From Streptobacillus felis (GTDB taxonomy: Bacteria > Fusobacteriota > Fusobacteriia > Fusobacteriales > Leptotrichiaceae), in NCBI RefSeq assembly GCF_001559775.1, contig NZ_LOHX01000292.1:1-64000 (forward strand): a stretch of DNA of 64,000 bases, written 5' to 3'. The position numbers and the translations under genes are program-made. Position 1 is the first letter of the stretch, and every line of letters begins with the position of its first letter. Below, in pieces: positions 33,541 to 44,033 of the stretch. Under the pieces are notes generated by a model that saw only the letters and a list, made by a program, of their open reading frames with translations, was not told where the DNA came from and made no database searches.

Positions 33541-36153
33541 TTGGAATATAAACAAAGTATTGAGGAAGTATTAAAACAACAAAGTGTAGATAGAAATATT
33601 GGTTTAAGTGAAGAAGAAGCTAAAATAAGGCTTGAAAAATATGGAGAAAATAAATTAGAAGAAACTAAGAAAAAATCACTTGTTTCAAGATTTATAGATC
33701 AATTAAAAGATGTATTAATTTATGTTCTAATCATAGCTTCTATTTTAAATGTAATTGCACATTATCCTGATGGATTTACAGAAGCTGGAATTATACTAAT
33801 GGTTGTATTAATAAATGCAGTAGTAGGTGTAGTTCAAGAAGCTAAGGCAGAAAAAACTTTAGAAGCTCTTAAAAAACTTTCTTCTCCTAAAGCATTAGTT
33901 AGAAGAGAAGGTAAAGTTTATGAAATTGATTCAAAATATATAGTTCCAGGCGATATATTAGTAATAGATGCTGGAAGATATATACCAGCAGATTTAAGAT
34001 TAATAGAAACTCAAAATTTACAAGTAGAAGAATCAGCATTTACTGGTGAATCTCATGTAGTTACTAAGGATGCAAATTTCATAACTAATGAAGATAATCT
34101 TCCTATGGGGGATAAATTAAATCTAGCTTATTCATCAACTCTTGCAACTTATGGAAGAGGAGAAGGAATAGTAATAACAACAGGTATGAATACTGAAATA
34201 GGTAAAATAGCAAAAGCTTTAAATACTGATGAAGACAGTACTACGCCTTTACAAAAAAAATTAGATAAGTTAGGGAAAACTTTAGGATATATAGCTATAG
34301 TAGTATGTTTAATAATATTTGGATTAGGTGTAATGCAAGGTAGAGGTCCTGTTGAAATGATGATTACAGCCGTATCACTTGCAGTTGCAGCAATACCAGA
34401 AGGTTTAGTTGCTATAGTTGCTATAGTATTATCTACTGGTGTTACAAGAATGACTAAAAATAAGGCTATAGTTAAAAGATTACCTGCTGTTGAAACTTTA
34501 GGTTCAGTTAATGTAATATGTTCTGATAAAACGGGTACATTAACACAAAATAAGATGACTGTAGTTAAAGATTATTCTATGGATAATAAGGAATTATTAA
34601 TGTCAGGTCTTTCATTATGTTCTGATGCTACAACTACTGTAGGAGATCCTACAGAAATAGCATTAGTTGTTTATGCTGAAAAACATGGATTAATGAAGGA
34701 TGAATTAAATAATAAAAATAAACGTATAAATGAATTTGCATTTGATTCAGATAGAAAATTAATGTCTACACTACATGAAAATGGAGATAAATATATTTCA
34801 TTTACTAAAGGTGCTATAGATAATATTATTTCATTATGTAAATATATTAAAGTTGGTAATGAAGTAGTTGAAATGACTGAAGAACATAGAAAACACATAT
34901 TAGAAAAAAGTATAGAGATGTCTAATGAAGCACTAAGAGTTTTAGGGCTTGGATATAAGGAAAGTGATGTATACTTAGAGTGTGAAGATTTAGAAGATAA
35001 TTTAATATTAGTAGGTATAGTTGGTATGATAGATCCTCCAAGAGAAGAGGTAAAAGATTCTATTTTAACTGCACAAAAAGCAGGAATTAAAGTAGTAATG
35101 ATTACAGGGGATCATAAAAATACTGCAGTAGCTATAGCTAAAGAATTAAATATAGCTAAGGACATTTCAGAAAGTATTACGGGGCCTGAAATTGATGAAT
35201 TAGATAAAGAATATTTCTATGAAAATGTAGATAAATATTCTGTTTTTGCAAGAGTTTCTCCTGAACATAAAGTTAATATAGTAGAAGCTTTAAAATTAAA
35301 AGGTAACATTGTTTCTATGACAGGAGATGGAGTTAATGATGCACCATCACTTAAAAAAGCTGATATAGGGGTTGCTATGGGTATTACAGGTACTGATGTT
35401 TCAAAAGGAGCAGCAGATATGATATTACTTGATGATAATTTTACAACTATAGTTAAGGCAGTAGAGGAAGGAAGAAATATATATAATAATATTAAGAAAA
35501 CTATTATGTTCTTACTTTCATGTAATTTAGGGGAAGTAATATGTATATTCTTTGCTACATTATTAGGTTTACCTATACCTTTAGTTGCAACACAACTATT
35601 ATGGATTAACCTTGTTACAGATACATTACCTGCTATTTCATTAGGGTTAGATCCAGGGAATAAATTAGTAATGGATGAAAAACCACGTTCTCCAAAAGAA
35701 AGTTTCTTTGCAAGAGGTGCTGCTACACGTGCATTTGTAGGAGGGACTCTAATAGGGTTATTTACATTACTTGCATTCTACATAGGTTTAAGAGAAGAAG
35801 GATTTAAAACTATTACTGAAATAAGAAGTTTAACAGAAGGTCATCCAGCTCTTATGCATGCAAGAACTATGGCTTTCATAGTTTTAACTGTTTCTCAGTT
35901 ATTCTATTCATATACTATGAGGGTAGAGGATACTACTTCATTTAAAATTGGAATATTTAGTAATAAATATTTAAATATTTCTTTTGTTATAGGATTGGTA
36001 TTACAAATATTATTAATAAATATACCTTTTGTTGCTAAAATATTTAGAGTACAAAGTTTAGGTATATTTGATTGGGATGTTGTAATAATATTAGCACTAA
36101 TTCCATTTATAGTTAATGAATTAATTAAAGTATTTATTAAATTTAAAAAATAA
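33541..36153 (+). CDS. Calcium-type P-type cation-transporting ATPase
   Basis: An 870-residue P-type ATPase of the P2 (SERCA/PMCA, PacL-like) kind. Cation_ATPase_N domain, FTGES actuator loop, PEGL in membrane helix 4, phosphorylation site DKTGT with D329, TGDHKNTA, and GDGVNDAPSLKKADIG are all present, plus a C-terminal four-helix region. It begins at TTG 33541 directly after the pgsA stop, with GGGGAGG nine bases upstream; the nearby ATG is out of frame. Ca2+ export is most likely, other cations cannot be excluded. Confidence 0.92.
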   Translation: MEYKQSIEEVLKQQSVDRNIGLSEEEAKIRLEKYGENKLEETKKKSLVSRFIDQLKDVLIYVLIIASILNVIAHYPDGFTEAGIILMVVLINAVVGVVQEAKAEKTLEALKKLSSPKALVRREGKVYEIDSKYIVPGDILVIDAGRYIPADLRLIETQNLQVEESAFTGESHVVTKDANFITNEDNLPMGDKLNLAYSSTLATYGRGEGIVITTGMNTEIGKIAKALNTDEDSTTPLQKKLDKLGKTLGYIAIVVCLIIFGLGVMQGRGPVEMMITAVSLAVAAIPEGLVAIVAIVLSTGVTRMTKNKAIVKRLPAVETLGSVNVICSDKTGTLTQNKMTVVKDYSMDNKELLMSGLSLCSDATTTVGDPTEIALVVYAEKHGLMKDELNNKNKRINEFAFDSDRKLMSTLHENGDKYISFTKGAIDNIISLCKYIKVGNEVVEMTEEHRKHILEKSIEMSNEALRVLGLGYKESDVYLECEDLEDNLILVGIVGMIDPPREEVKDSILTAQKAGIKVVMITGDHKNTAVAIAKELNIAKDISESITGPEIDELDKEYFYENVDKYSVFARVSPEHKVNIVEALKLKGNIVSMTGDGVNDAPSLKKADIGVAMGITGTDVSKGAADMILLDDNFTTIVKAVEEGRNIYNNIKKTIMFLLSCNLGEVICIFFATLLGLPIPLVATQLLWINLVTDTLPAISLGLDPGNKLVMDEKPRSPKESFFARGAATRAFVGGTLIGLFTLLAFYIGLREEGFKTITEIRSLTEGHPALMHARTMAFIVLTVSQLFYSYTMRVEDTTSFKIGIFSNKYLNISFVIGLVLQILLINIPFVAKIFRVQSLGIFDWDVVIILALIPFIVNELIKVFIKFKK

Positions 36154-36172
36154 TTAGAAAGGAGCTGAATTT

Positions 36173-37087
36173 ATGAAGAAAACTATTTTACTTTTATCTT
36201 TATTATTATTTTCATGTTCAAATAAAAGTGAAGATATAATAAATCAATTAGAAACTGATAAAAATGGTATAGAAGTTGAGATAGTTTCTGTAGATTCAGC
36301 TCACTTATCTAAATTACTAGATAGTAAAAATGAGGAAATAGCTAAGTTCTTTTCTGAAACAGATTTAAAAAAGTTTGATGAAAAAAATATAGATGCAAAC
36401 CAAGTTTTAATATATATTGAAGAAGCTAAAAATGGTGATGCAAATGCTATAAATTCACTTTCATATATATATTTTCTGTTAGGAGATAATTCTAAATTAA
36501 AGGAAATATTAGAGCTAGGTTTAAAAAATAATGTGAAGGAAGCAGTATTTAATTTAGCTTTATTAGAAATGGAAGCAAAACATTTTGATAAAGCTCTTTC
36601 GTATTTTGAAAGACTACCTAAGGATTATAAGCCTAAGGAAATAGAAAATATTAAGAAGAATATTTATTTAAATATTGCTTCAATTGCATTAAAAGATGAA
36701 AATTATGATGATGCGGTTTCAAGTTTAATTAAGGTCTATGAAATGGGAAAAAAAGAATTAGATTATGAAATTGCAAATATATATAGATTAAAAGGAGATA
36801 AAGCTAATCTAGAAAAGTGGTTAGTAGTTTCTTCAAAAGCAAAAAATATAAATGCAAAAAAAGATTTAGCTGAGATCTATTATCACAGAGGTGAAATAGA
36901 GAAATCACTTAAATTATTCGAAGAATTATATTATCTAGGTGAGATAGAATTTGCTCGTATGCTTTATTTTGTTAACTTACAATTATTAAATAACAATGAA
37001 GCACTTAAGTGGTATAAGGTATCAAGAAGTCTAGGTATAGTTGAAAAAAATAATGAAATGGAAAAATTAAAAGGTTTTTACAATTAA
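36173..37087 (+). CDS. TPR/Sel1-like repeat lipoprotein
   Basis: A 304-residue lipoprotein with the signal MKKTILLLSLLLFSCSN, so the mature protein starts at Cys15. The rest is helical repeats of TPR/Sel1 kind (ANAINSLSYIYFLLGDN, EAVFNLALLEMEAKHFDKAL, DYDDAVSSL-like segments, KDLAEIYYHRGEIEKSLKLF). It lies 20 bases after the ATPase gene and 11 before the carboxypeptidase gene. It may scaffold envelope enzymes; no specific partner is shown. Confidence 0.8.
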   Translation: MKKTILLLSLLLFSCSNKSEDIINQLETDKNGIEVEIVSVDSAHLSKLLDSKNEEIAKFFSETDLKKFDEKNIDANQVLIYIEEAKNGDANAINSLSYIYFLLGDNSKLKEILELGLKNNVKEAVFNLALLEMEAKHFDKALSYFERLPKDYKPKEIENIKKNIYLNIASIALKDENYDDAVSSLIKVYEMGKKELDYEIANIYRLKGDKANLEKWLVVSSKAKNINAKKDLAEIYYHRGEIEKSLKLFEELYYLGEIEFARMLYFVNLQLLNNNEALKWYKVSRSLGIVEKNNEMEKLKGFYN

Positions 37088-37098
37088 AAGAGGTGAAC

Positions 37099-37950
37099 AT
37101 GAAAAAAATAATAATATATACTATGTTTAGTATTTTGTCTTTTTCTTTTTCTGCAAAATTATCAGAAAATTTAAATGATGAAATGCTTAGTAGTTTATAT
37201 ACTAATCATTTAATGTATAAAAGTATGTATATTGGTGATGAAAATAAAAATACTTACTATAAATATAATGAAACAAGTACAAGACCTCTTGCATCAGTTA
37301 CAAAATTAATGACAGCAACAATAATTTTTGATGAAATAGAACAAGGGAAATATAGTTTAAATACAAAAGTGAAAGTGGATAAAGAAGCATCTAAAGTTCC
37401 ATATGGTGTTGTTTTAAAAGAAAATAAAGTATATACTGTAGAAGAATTATTACATTTATTATTGATTAATTCATCAAATTCTTCAGCATATCAACTTGCC
37501 TTGTTTTCTTCTAAAGGTAATGTGGATATGTTTATAAAAAAAATGAATGAAAAAGCAAAGGAATTAAACCTTAGATCATTAAGATTTAATACTCCTCATG
37601 GACTTCCACCTGTAGATACTAATAGAGGAATGGATGTTGGAAATGCAAGAGATATATATTTATTAGCGCTAAATGCTTTAAGTAATAAAAAACTTTTAGA
37701 AATATCTAGTAAATATACATATGAAACTTCTGATGGAATTAAAATTAAATCTACAAATTCATTAGTAAAACTTGATAATGTTTCAGGTTTAAAAACAGGA
37801 TTTCATAGAAGAGCAGGATATAATATAGTTTATTTAATAAATAATGGCGATGAGAAAATTATACAGGTAATTTTAGGATCAAATACTTCGCAAAACAGAG
37901 AAAAATTAGGGCTTAAAACTCTAGAACTTATGAAAGAGAGTGTGGAATAA
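37099..37950 (+). CDS. dacA: D-alanyl-D-alanine carboxypeptidase (serine, PBP5-like)
   Basis: A 283-residue secreted low-molecular-weight penicillin-binding protein that trims the terminal D-Ala of peptidoglycan stems. The signal peptide is about residues 1-19. The active site has S66-V-T-K69, INSSNSSA (SxN) and SGLKTGFHRRAGYN (KTG). It ends soon after the catalytic domain and lacks the PBP5 C-terminal beta domain and membrane-anchoring tail. ATG 37099 has AGAGGTGA upstream and is preferred to GTG 37093. It overlaps lgt by one base. Confidence 0.9.
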   Translation: MKKIIIYTMFSILSFSFSAKLSENLNDEMLSSLYTNHLMYKSMYIGDENKNTYYKYNETSTRPLASVTKLMTATIIFDEIEQGKYSLNTKVKVDKEASKVPYGVVLKENKVYTVEELLHLLLINSSNSSAYQLALFSSKGNVDMFIKKMNEKAKELNLRSLRFNTPHGLPPVDTNRGMDVGNARDIYLLALNALSNKKLLEISSKYTYETSDGIKIKSTNSLVKLDNVSGLKTGFHRRAGYNIVYLINNGDEKIIQVILGSNTSQNREKLGLKTLELMKESVE

Positions 37951-38819
37951 TGAAACCATATTTATTTAAAATTGGTAATTTTGAAATAAGAATTTATTCT
38001 CTTATGTATATTATTGCTTTATTTACAGCAATATTTATTGCAAAAAGAGATGAAGTTGCAGAAAAAAGAGGAATAAATAAAAATATAATTGAAGATTATG
38101 CATATTTTGCTATAGTTAGTGGTCTTATAGGGGCTAGGATATACTATGTTTTATTAAAATGGGGTTATTATAGCCAAAATGTTTCTGAAATAATAAAAGT
38201 ATGGCATGGTGGACTAGCAATACATGGAGGAATAATAGGTGGAATTTTAGGAACTATAATTTTTGCTAAAATGAAGAAAGTTAATCCTTTAGTATTAATG
38301 GATATGGCTGTAGGACCTTTAATTTTAGGTCAAGGTTTAGGAAGAATAGGAAATTTAGCAAACGGTGAAATACACGGTTTTCCAACTATTACACCTTTTT
38401 CTGTAATCTTAAAGGGTAATTTTAATTCTTGGTGGCAAGAATTTCAAAATATGCCTTTAATGAAGCAATTAGAATTTAAAGAATTAGTACCTTGGGGTAT
38501 AAAATTTCCTTTAGATAGTCCAGCAGGTTCAGAATTTCCTAATATGAAATTACATCCTGCTATGATATATGAATTGATATTTAATTTCATTGCTTTTTAT
38601 CTAATTTGGTTTGTATTTAGAAAAAAAGAATATTCAAAAGGTATATTAACTATGATATATATAATAATATATGGAATAATTAGAATAATTGTTTCTACAT
38701 TTAGAGCAGAAGACTTATTAGTATATGGTATAAGAGCTCCATATATTATTAGTTTCTTAATGATAATTATTGGTGTAGTTGGTATATTTATTATTAATAA
38801 TAAAAAAGAGATAAAATAG
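37950..38819 (+). CDS. lgt: Prolipoprotein diacylglyceryl transferase
   Basis: A 289-residue polytopic membrane enzyme that attaches diacylglycerol to the lipobox cysteine. WHGGLAIHGGIIGG and the Lgt signature GRIGNLANGEIHG are present, followed by KLHPAMIYELIFN and a final AEDLLVYG region. Its substrates would include the six lipoproteins encoded in this window. Confidence 0.96.
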   Translation: MKPYLFKIGNFEIRIYSLMYIIALFTAIFIAKRDEVAEKRGINKNIIEDYAYFAIVSGLIGARIYYVLLKWGYYSQNVSEIIKVWHGGLAIHGGIIGGILGTIIFAKMKKVNPLVLMDMAVGPLILGQGLGRIGNLANGEIHGFPTITPFSVILKGNFNSWWQEFQNMPLMKQLEFKELVPWGIKFPLDSPAGSEFPNMKLHPAMIYELIFNFIAFYLIWFVFRKKEYSKGILTMIYIIIYGIIRIIVSTFRAEDLLVYGIRAPYIISFLMIIIGVVGIFIINNKKEIK

Positions 38820-38830
38820 AAAGGATATAT

Positions 38831-39805
38831 ATGAGAAGTTTATCAGGAATACAACCTAGTGGTGTACTTCATCTAGGTAACTATTTTGGAGCGTTAAAGC
38901 AATTTGTAGATTTACAAGATAAATATGAAGGAATATATTTTGTAGCCGATTATCATTCACTTACAAGTCAAATAAATCCAGAAACTTTGAGAACTCAAAG
39001 TATAAATGTAGTAATGGATTACATAGCAGCAGGGTTAGATCCTAAAAAGTCAACAATATTTTTACAATCATCTGTACCTTTACATACAGAATTAATGTGG
39101 ATATTATCTAACTTAACACCTATGGCATTACTTGAGAGAGGACATGCATATAAAGATAAGATAGCTAAGGGAATAAAAGCTAATGTTGGATTATTTAATT
39201 ACCCAGTATTAATGGCAGCAGATATTTTACTATATGAACCTGATTTTGTACCAGTAGGAAAGGATCAAAAACAACATATAGAATTTACAAGAGATTTTGC
39301 AGTGAAATTTAATGAACTATATAACAAAGAAGTATTTAAATTACCTGAACCATTAATACTTGATAGTGTTGCAACTGTAGTAGGAACAGATGGAGAAAAA
39401 ATGTCTAAGTCTTATGGTAATATAATAAATATGTATGCTCCTGAAAAAGTATTAAAGAAACAAGTTATGAGTATAGTTACTGATTCAGCAGCTTTAGAGG
39501 AATCAAAAAATCCAGACAATAATATCACTAAACTTTATTCTTTATTTGCAGATGAAAATGAAATAAAGGCAATGAAGGAAAAATTTATGGCTGGAAATTA
39601 TGGTTATGGACATGCTAAAAAAGAATTGTTAGAAAGAATACTTGATTATTTCAAAGAACAAAGAGAAAGAAGAACTAAATTAGAAAATAATTTAGATTAT
39701 GTAAAAGAAGTATTAAGACAAGGTAGAACAAGAGCAAATGAAATAGCTACAGCAAAAATGATAGAAGTTAGAAAAGCAGTAGGGTTAGTGAGTGATGGAA
39801 TATGA
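38831..39805 (+). CDS. trpS: Tryptophanyl-tRNA synthetase
   Basis: A 324-residue class I synthetase. The HIGH-type motif appears as PSGVLHLGNYFGA, the KMSKS motif as GEKMSKSYGN, and VPVGKDQKQHIEFTRD lies between. It is the typical short bacterial length. No T-box leader is present; the gene lies 11 bases after lgt with AAAGGA upstream. Confidence 0.97.
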   Translation: MRSLSGIQPSGVLHLGNYFGALKQFVDLQDKYEGIYFVADYHSLTSQINPETLRTQSINVVMDYIAAGLDPKKSTIFLQSSVPLHTELMWILSNLTPMALLERGHAYKDKIAKGIKANVGLFNYPVLMAADILLYEPDFVPVGKDQKQHIEFTRDFAVKFNELYNKEVFKLPEPLILDSVATVVGTDGEKMSKSYGNIINMYAPEKVLKKQVMSIVTDSAALEESKNPDNNITKLYSLFADENEIKAMKEKFMAGNYGYGHAKKELLERILDYFKEQRERRTKLENNLDYVKEVLRQGRTRANEIATAKMIEVRKAVGLVSDGI

Positions 39806-40263
39806 GAAAAATAATAGCAGCAATATTTATGGGGATATTTTTAATGTCGTGTTCTAGTGTAGGGATTCCAAATTCTCTAATAAAAAGTTCTTTATCAAAA
39901 AAAGTTGATGGTAAGAAAGAATTCTATTTTTTAAAGGGAGAGACTAAAGTTAATAGAGTTTTTGTGGAAGATAAAAAATTAAATATAGAGATAGAATTAA
40001 AATTAGATAATTCTGAAAAACCTATAGTAGCTTTAATAGATACAGAATTAAAATATTATCCACCAAAACTTTATGCTACTAATACTAGAATAAAAAGTAT
40101 TAGTAATATTGTTTATGAAAAGGTAGCAACAGAAGTATTTACAAGGATAGTACAAACAATATTATTCAATAAAGAAATACTTAATGTAGGTGAAACTATA
40201 AATCCAGATAAAATTAAAGATATTTATGTTGGAGATAGTAACGTAGTAGTAGAATTTAAATAA
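39802..40263 (+). CDS. Small lipoprotein, unknown (DUF1439-like pattern)
   Basis: A 153-residue lipoprotein with lipobox FLMSCSS (mature start Cys17). A mixed strand-helix protein follows: SSLSKKVDGKKEFYF, LNIEIELKLDNSEKPIVALIDTE split over strands, and VATEVFTRIVQTILF. The start overlaps the trpS stop (ATGA). It is vaguely like DUF1439/YceB lipoproteins (VSLKKKFP-type N-terminal repeat), but similarity is too weak for a firm family. Confidence 0.65.
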   Translation: MRKIIAAIFMGIFLMSCSSVGIPNSLIKSSLSKKVDGKKEFYFLKGETKVNRVFVEDKKLNIEIELKLDNSEKPIVALIDTELKYYPPKLYATNTRIKSISNIVYEKVATEVFTRIVQTILFNKEILNVGETINPDKIKDIYVGDSNVVVEFK

Positions 40264-40283
40264 TATAATAATAGGAGGAAAAA

Positions 40284-40802
40284 ATGGGATTTTTTTGTAA
40301 ATTATTCGGAAAATGTAAAAAAGAAGAAGTGAAAAAAAGTGGTGAAATTAAAATAGTTTCTCCTTTAGATGGGAATGTAATAGCGTTAAAGGATGTACCA
40401 GATCCAACTTTTGCACAAGAATTATTAGGAAATGGTGTAGGTATAGAACCTTTAAAAAGTGGTGTAGTTAAATCACCTGTAGATGGAACTATTATACAAC
40501 TTTTTGAAACTAAACATGCATTTGTAGTTGAAACAGAAGATGGAGTCCAAGTATTAACACATTTTGGTTTAAATACAGTAAAATTAAAAGGACAAGGATT
40601 TGAAATAATAACTAAAGAAGGTTCTAAAGTAAAAGCTGGAGATCCTATAGTTAAATTTGATTATGACTTTTTAAAAGAAAATGCAGATTCAGTTATTACT
40701 CCAGTAGTAATATTAGAAACAGAAGAATATAAAGAAGTTAAGGCAGAAGAAATTGAAACTGCAGTATCAGGTGAAACAGTAATAATTACTATTGTAAAAT
40801 AA
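40284..40802 (+). CDS. crr: PTS glucose-type IIA component (EIIA-Glc, Crr-like)
   Basis: A 172-residue single-domain EIIA of the glucose family, accepting phosphate from HPr on the His in VLTHFGLNTV; the other active-site His is in FETKHAFVVE. SPLDGNVIALKDVPDPTFA and GDPIVKFDYDFL match Crr. No EIIBC is adjacent, so it probably serves several IIBC proteins elsewhere. Ribosome binding site TAGGAGG; terminator follows. Confidence 0.93.
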   Translation: MGFFCKLFGKCKKEEVKKSGEIKIVSPLDGNVIALKDVPDPTFAQELLGNGVGIEPLKSGVVKSPVDGTIIQLFETKHAFVVETEDGVQVLTHFGLNTVKLKGQGFEIITKEGSKVKAGDPIVKFDYDFLKENADSVITPVVILETEEYKEVKAEEIETAVSGETVIITIVK

Positions 40803-40809
40803 ATAAAAT

Positions 40810-40852
40810 AAGTATCTATAATCACTTTAGTATTATAGGTACTTTTTTTTGT
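40810..40852 (+). terminator. Terminator after crr
   Basis: AAGTATCTATAAT pairs with ATTATAGGTACTT (one T-G pair), followed by a run of Ts. Confidence 0.88.
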
Positions 40853-40869
40853 TTAAATAATGATATATA

Positions 40870-40898
40870 TTGATTTTTTTATCAAAAAATGATAAAAT
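40870..40898 (+). promoter_or_regulatory. pfkA-pyk promoter
   Basis: TTGATT (40870-40875), a 17-base spacer, TAAAAT (40893-40898) with a TGA extension, 40 bases before pfkA. Confidence 0.6.
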
Positions 40899-40937
40899 GT
40901 TAACGTAAATAACTGAGAATAATGAAACGGAGGAAAC

Positions 40938-41903
40938 ATGAAAAAGATAGCAATCTTAACTAGTGGTGGAGATTCACAAGGTATGAACACTGCTATAAGA
41001 GTAGTTGCTAAAACAGCTATGCATAAAGGCATGGAAGTTTATGGTATTAAAAGAGGGTATAAAGGTATTTTAGATAGAGATATTTTTAAAATGTCATTTC
41101 TTGATGTAGCAGGTTTAGCTGGAAAATGTGGAACTATGTTATTATCTGCAAGATTACCTGAATTTAAAGACCCTGAAGTTAGAACAAAGGCAGCTAACAT
41201 TTTAAAAGAATATGGAATTGAAGGTTTAGTAGTAATAGGTGGAGATGGATCATTCCATGGTGCTCACTATCTATATGAAGAACATGGAATTAAAACTGTA
41301 GGTATACCTGGTACTATAGATAATGATATAGCGGGTACTGACTACACTATAGGTTATGATACTGCATTAAATATAGTGCTAGAATCATTTAACCAAATTA
41401 GAGATACCGCAAAATCACATGATAGAACATTCTTTATAGAAGTAATGGGAAGAAATTGTGGAGATATAGCTTTAAATGCAGGTATAGCTGCAGGAGCTAA
41501 TGGAATATTAATTCCAGAAGTAGAAACTTCTATTGAAGATATAGTAAATATTATCAAAAGAAGAAGAGAAGCAGGAAAATTTTATGATGTAATAATTATG
41601 TCAGAAGGATATAAGAATAAAGACAATGTTGTTAAAGAATTAAAAGAAAGAATGCCAGAATTAGATACTAAACATGTAGTATTATCTCATATTCAAAGAG
41701 GTGGGAATCCTACAGCGGCAGACAGATTATTAGCAACAAAATTAGGAGTTAAAGCAGTAGAATTATTAATAGAAGGTCAATCAGGATTAATGGTTGGAGT
41801 AGAAAGTTCTAATGTAGTAACACATAAATTATCGTATGCATGGGAAAATTATCATAAAAAATCTCAAGCAGATTATGACATTGCAATGATGTTATCAGTA
41901 TAA
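40938..41903 (+). CDS. pfkA: ATP-dependent 6-phosphofructokinase
   Basis: A 321-residue enzyme of the committed glycolytic step. TSGGDSQGMNTAIR, GGDGSFHGA (the Gly after GGD indicates ATP rather than PPi use), PGTIDNDIAGTDYTIG and EVMGRNCGD are the substrate and catalytic loops. AQ- or AP- usually found after GGD is replaced by SQ. It lies 27 bases upstream of pyk in one operon. Confidence 0.96.
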   Translation: MKKIAILTSGGDSQGMNTAIRVVAKTAMHKGMEVYGIKRGYKGILDRDIFKMSFLDVAGLAGKCGTMLLSARLPEFKDPEVRTKAANILKEYGIEGLVVIGGDGSFHGAHYLYEEHGIKTVGIPGTIDNDIAGTDYTIGYDTALNIVLESFNQIRDTAKSHDRTFFIEVMGRNCGDIALNAGIAAGANGILIPEVETSIEDIVNIIKRRREAGKFYDVIIMSEGYKNKDNVVKELKERMPELDTKHVVLSHIQRGGNPTAADRLLATKLGVKAVELLIEGQSGLMVGVESSNVVTHKLSYAWENYHKKSQADYDIAMMLSV

Positions 41904-41930
41904 ACATAATATATATTTAGGAGGATTTAA

Positions 41931-43370
41931 ATGAAAATTAAAATGACTAAGGTAGTATGTACTATTGGACCAAAAAGTGAAAAGAAAGAAGTATTAAAAC
42001 AATTAATCTTAAGTGGAATGAATGTTATGAGATTAAACTTCTCACATGGAGATTTTGAAGAACATGGTGCAAGAATTAAAACTATAAGAGAAATATCACA
42101 AGAAACAGGAAAACACGTAGCTATATTATTAGATACTAAAGGACCAGAAATTAGAACAGGTTCTCACGCTGAAGGAGACGTTAAATATGATTTAGTTGAA
42201 GGTCAAGACTTCGTAGTTACTACAGATTATGAATTCAAAGGAACACCTGAAAAAATTTCAGTTTCTTACCCTAACATGACTAAAGATTTAAAACCTGGAG
42301 ATACTATCTTAATAGATGATGGATTAATAGGATTAGAAGTTAAAAGAATTGAAGGACAAGAAATTTTCTGTAAAGTTAAAAACTCAGGTGCTTTAGGACA
42401 AAAGAAAGGTGTTAACTTACCAGGAGTTTCAGTTTCTTTACCAGCATTAGCTGAAAAAGATAAAGGAGATTTAAAATTTGGATGTGAAGTTGGAGTTGAC
42501 TTTATAGCTGCATCATTTATAAGAAAAGCTTCAGATGTTGCAGAAGTTAGAAAAGTATTAGATGAAAATGGTGGAGAACACATTAAAATAATTTCTAAGA
42601 TTGAAAACCAAGAAGGTATAGATAACTTTGATGAAATCTTAGAATTATCTGACGGAATAATGGTTGCAAGAGGAGATTTAGGAGTAGAAATTCCAGTTGA
42701 AGAAGTTCCATTTGCACAAAAAATGATGATTAAAAAATGTAATGCAGCTGGTAAACCAGTAATTACAGCTACTCAAATGTTAGATTCAATGCAAAAAAAT
42801 CCAAGACCTACAAGAGCAGAAGCAGGAGACGTTGCTAATGCGATCTTAGATGGAACAGATGCAGTAATGTTATCAGGAGAATCTGCAAATGGTAAATATC
42901 CAGTAGAAGCTGTTAGAACTATGGCAACTATATCAGCTAAAACAGATGCTTATGGAGTACCAAAAATCTACTACAGCCACGATGTAACAATTACAGAAGC
43001 TGTATCAAAAGGTGCTGTAGAAGCTGCTGAAAACTTAGGTGCCAAATTAATAGTTTGTTGGACAAAAACTGGAAGAGCAGCTAAGATGATAAGAAAATAC
43101 AACCCAACAATGCCAATTATTGCTTTAACTGATTCAGATGTTACTGCAAGACAATTAGCATTAGTTAGAGGAGTTAGAGCAGTAGTTGCTACAGACTTAG
43201 ATAACGCAGAACACTTCTTTGCTAAAGCTTTAGAAGTTGCAGCATCAAATGCATCAACAACTGAAGATGAAGCATACACAGGATTCAAAAAAGGTGATTT
43301 AGTAGTATTAGTTACAGGTATATCTGAAACAGGAACTACAAACACTTTCAAAGTTGCAAGAATAGGATAA
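41931..43370 (+). CDS. pyk: Pyruvate kinase
   Basis: A 479-residue enzyme converting PEP to pyruvate with ATP formation. [35 protein letters not shown], the active-site [12 protein letters not shown] and TATQMLDSM are complete. The C-terminal allosteric domain ends at FKVARIG without the extra PEP-utiliser domain seen in Bacillus. GGAGGATT ribosome binding site. Base usage is visibly richer in C-ending codons than neighbours, as expected for a highly expressed gene. Confidence 0.97.
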   Translation: MKIKMTKVVCTIGPKSEKKEVLKQLILSGMNVMRLNFSHGDFEEHGARIKTIREISQETGKHVAILLDTKGPEIRTGSHAEGDVKYDLVEGQDFVVTTDYEFKGTPEKISVSYPNMTKDLKPGDTILIDDGLIGLEVKRIEGQEIFCKVKNSGALGQKKGVNLPGVSVSLPALAEKDKGDLKFGCEVGVDFIAASFIRKASDVAEVRKVLDENGGEHIKIISKIENQEGIDNFDEILELSDGIMVARGDLGVEIPVEEVPFAQKMMIKKCNAAGKPVITATQMLDSMQKNPRPTRAEAGDVANAILDGTDAVMLSGESANGKYPVEAVRTMATISAKTDAYGVPKIYYSHDVTITEAVSKGAVEAAENLGAKLIVCWTKTGRAAKMIRKYNPTMPIIALTDSDVTARQLALVRGVRAVVATDLDNAEHFFAKALEVAASNASTTEDEAYTGFKKGDLVVLVTGISETGTTNTFKVARIG

Positions 43371-43382
43371 TTAAATATTAAA

Positions 43383-43416
43383 TAGAAAAAGAACTGATAT
43401 TTCAGTTCTTTTTCTA
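43383..43416 (+). terminator. Hairpin after pyk (probable terminator)
   Basis: TAGAAAAAGAACTGA (43383-43397), loop TATT, and the exact complement TCAGTTCTTTTTCTA (43402-43416). GAACTGA/TCAGTTC followed by TTTTT can act as a terminator, while the full 15-pair stem extends further. Confidence 0.7.
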
Positions 43417-43430
43417 TGAAAGGTAATGTT

Positions 43431-44033
43431 ATGAAAAAAATTGACGAATTAGTGCAAGTATTATCTAATTTAAAAGGTATAGGAAAGAAAAATGCTACAA
43501 GAATAGCCTTTGATCTATTATCTAAAGATGAAGATGATGTTAATTATCTAATATATACTATTAAAAGCTCTTATGATACTATAAAACCATGTAATGTATG
43601 TCATAATCTTACTGATTTAGGTACTTGTGATATTTGTACTTCTAGTAATAGAAATAGGAGTATAATTTGTGTAGTTGAAGATACTAGGGATATTTATGCA
43701 TTTAATAAAGCTAGTTCATATAACGGACTTTTTCATGTACTAGGTGGTAAAATAGATCCTTTAAATGGTATAGGAATAGATGAATTAAATATAGATAGTT
43801 TACTAAAAAGAATAGATGAAAATGTAAATGAGGTAATTCTTGCACTAAACCCCGATTTAGAAGGAGAGACTACTATATTATATTTAACTAAATTATTAAA
43901 TAATATGAATGTTAAAGTAAGTAGAATAGCAAGTGGTATTCCTATAGGTGGGAATATAGAATATTCTGATAGTGCAACTCTTATTAAGTCATTAGAGGGA
44001 AGAATAATAATAAATGAAGGAGAAAAAGAATAA
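43431..44033 (+). CDS. recR: Recombination mediator RecR
   Basis: A 200-residue DNA-repair protein. Helix-hairpin-helix ([17 protein letters not shown]), the C4 zinc finger CNVC with CDIC, and a Toprim domain ([14 protein letters not shown] to [15 protein letters not shown]) are in order. It loads RecA with RecF/RecO at gaps. ATG 43431 with AAAGGTAA upstream is preferred to ATG 43416, which lies in the preceding hairpin. One-base overlap with metK. Confidence 0.95.
   Translation: MKKIDELVQVLSNLKGIGKKNATRIAFDLLSKDEDDVNYLIYTIKSSYDTIKPCNVCHNLTDLGTCDICTSSNRNRSIICVVEDTRDIYAFNKASSYNGLFHVLGGKIDPLNGIGIDELNIDSLLKRIDENVNEVILALNPDLEGETTILYLTKLLNNMNVKVSRIASGIPIGGNIEYSDSATLIKSLEGRIIINEGEKE

Noticed and set aside
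42971-43351. Minus-strand 126-residue frame inside pyk
   Set aside because: It mirrors the strongly conserved pyruvate kinase coding sequence; the opposite strand stays open only because of its codon use.
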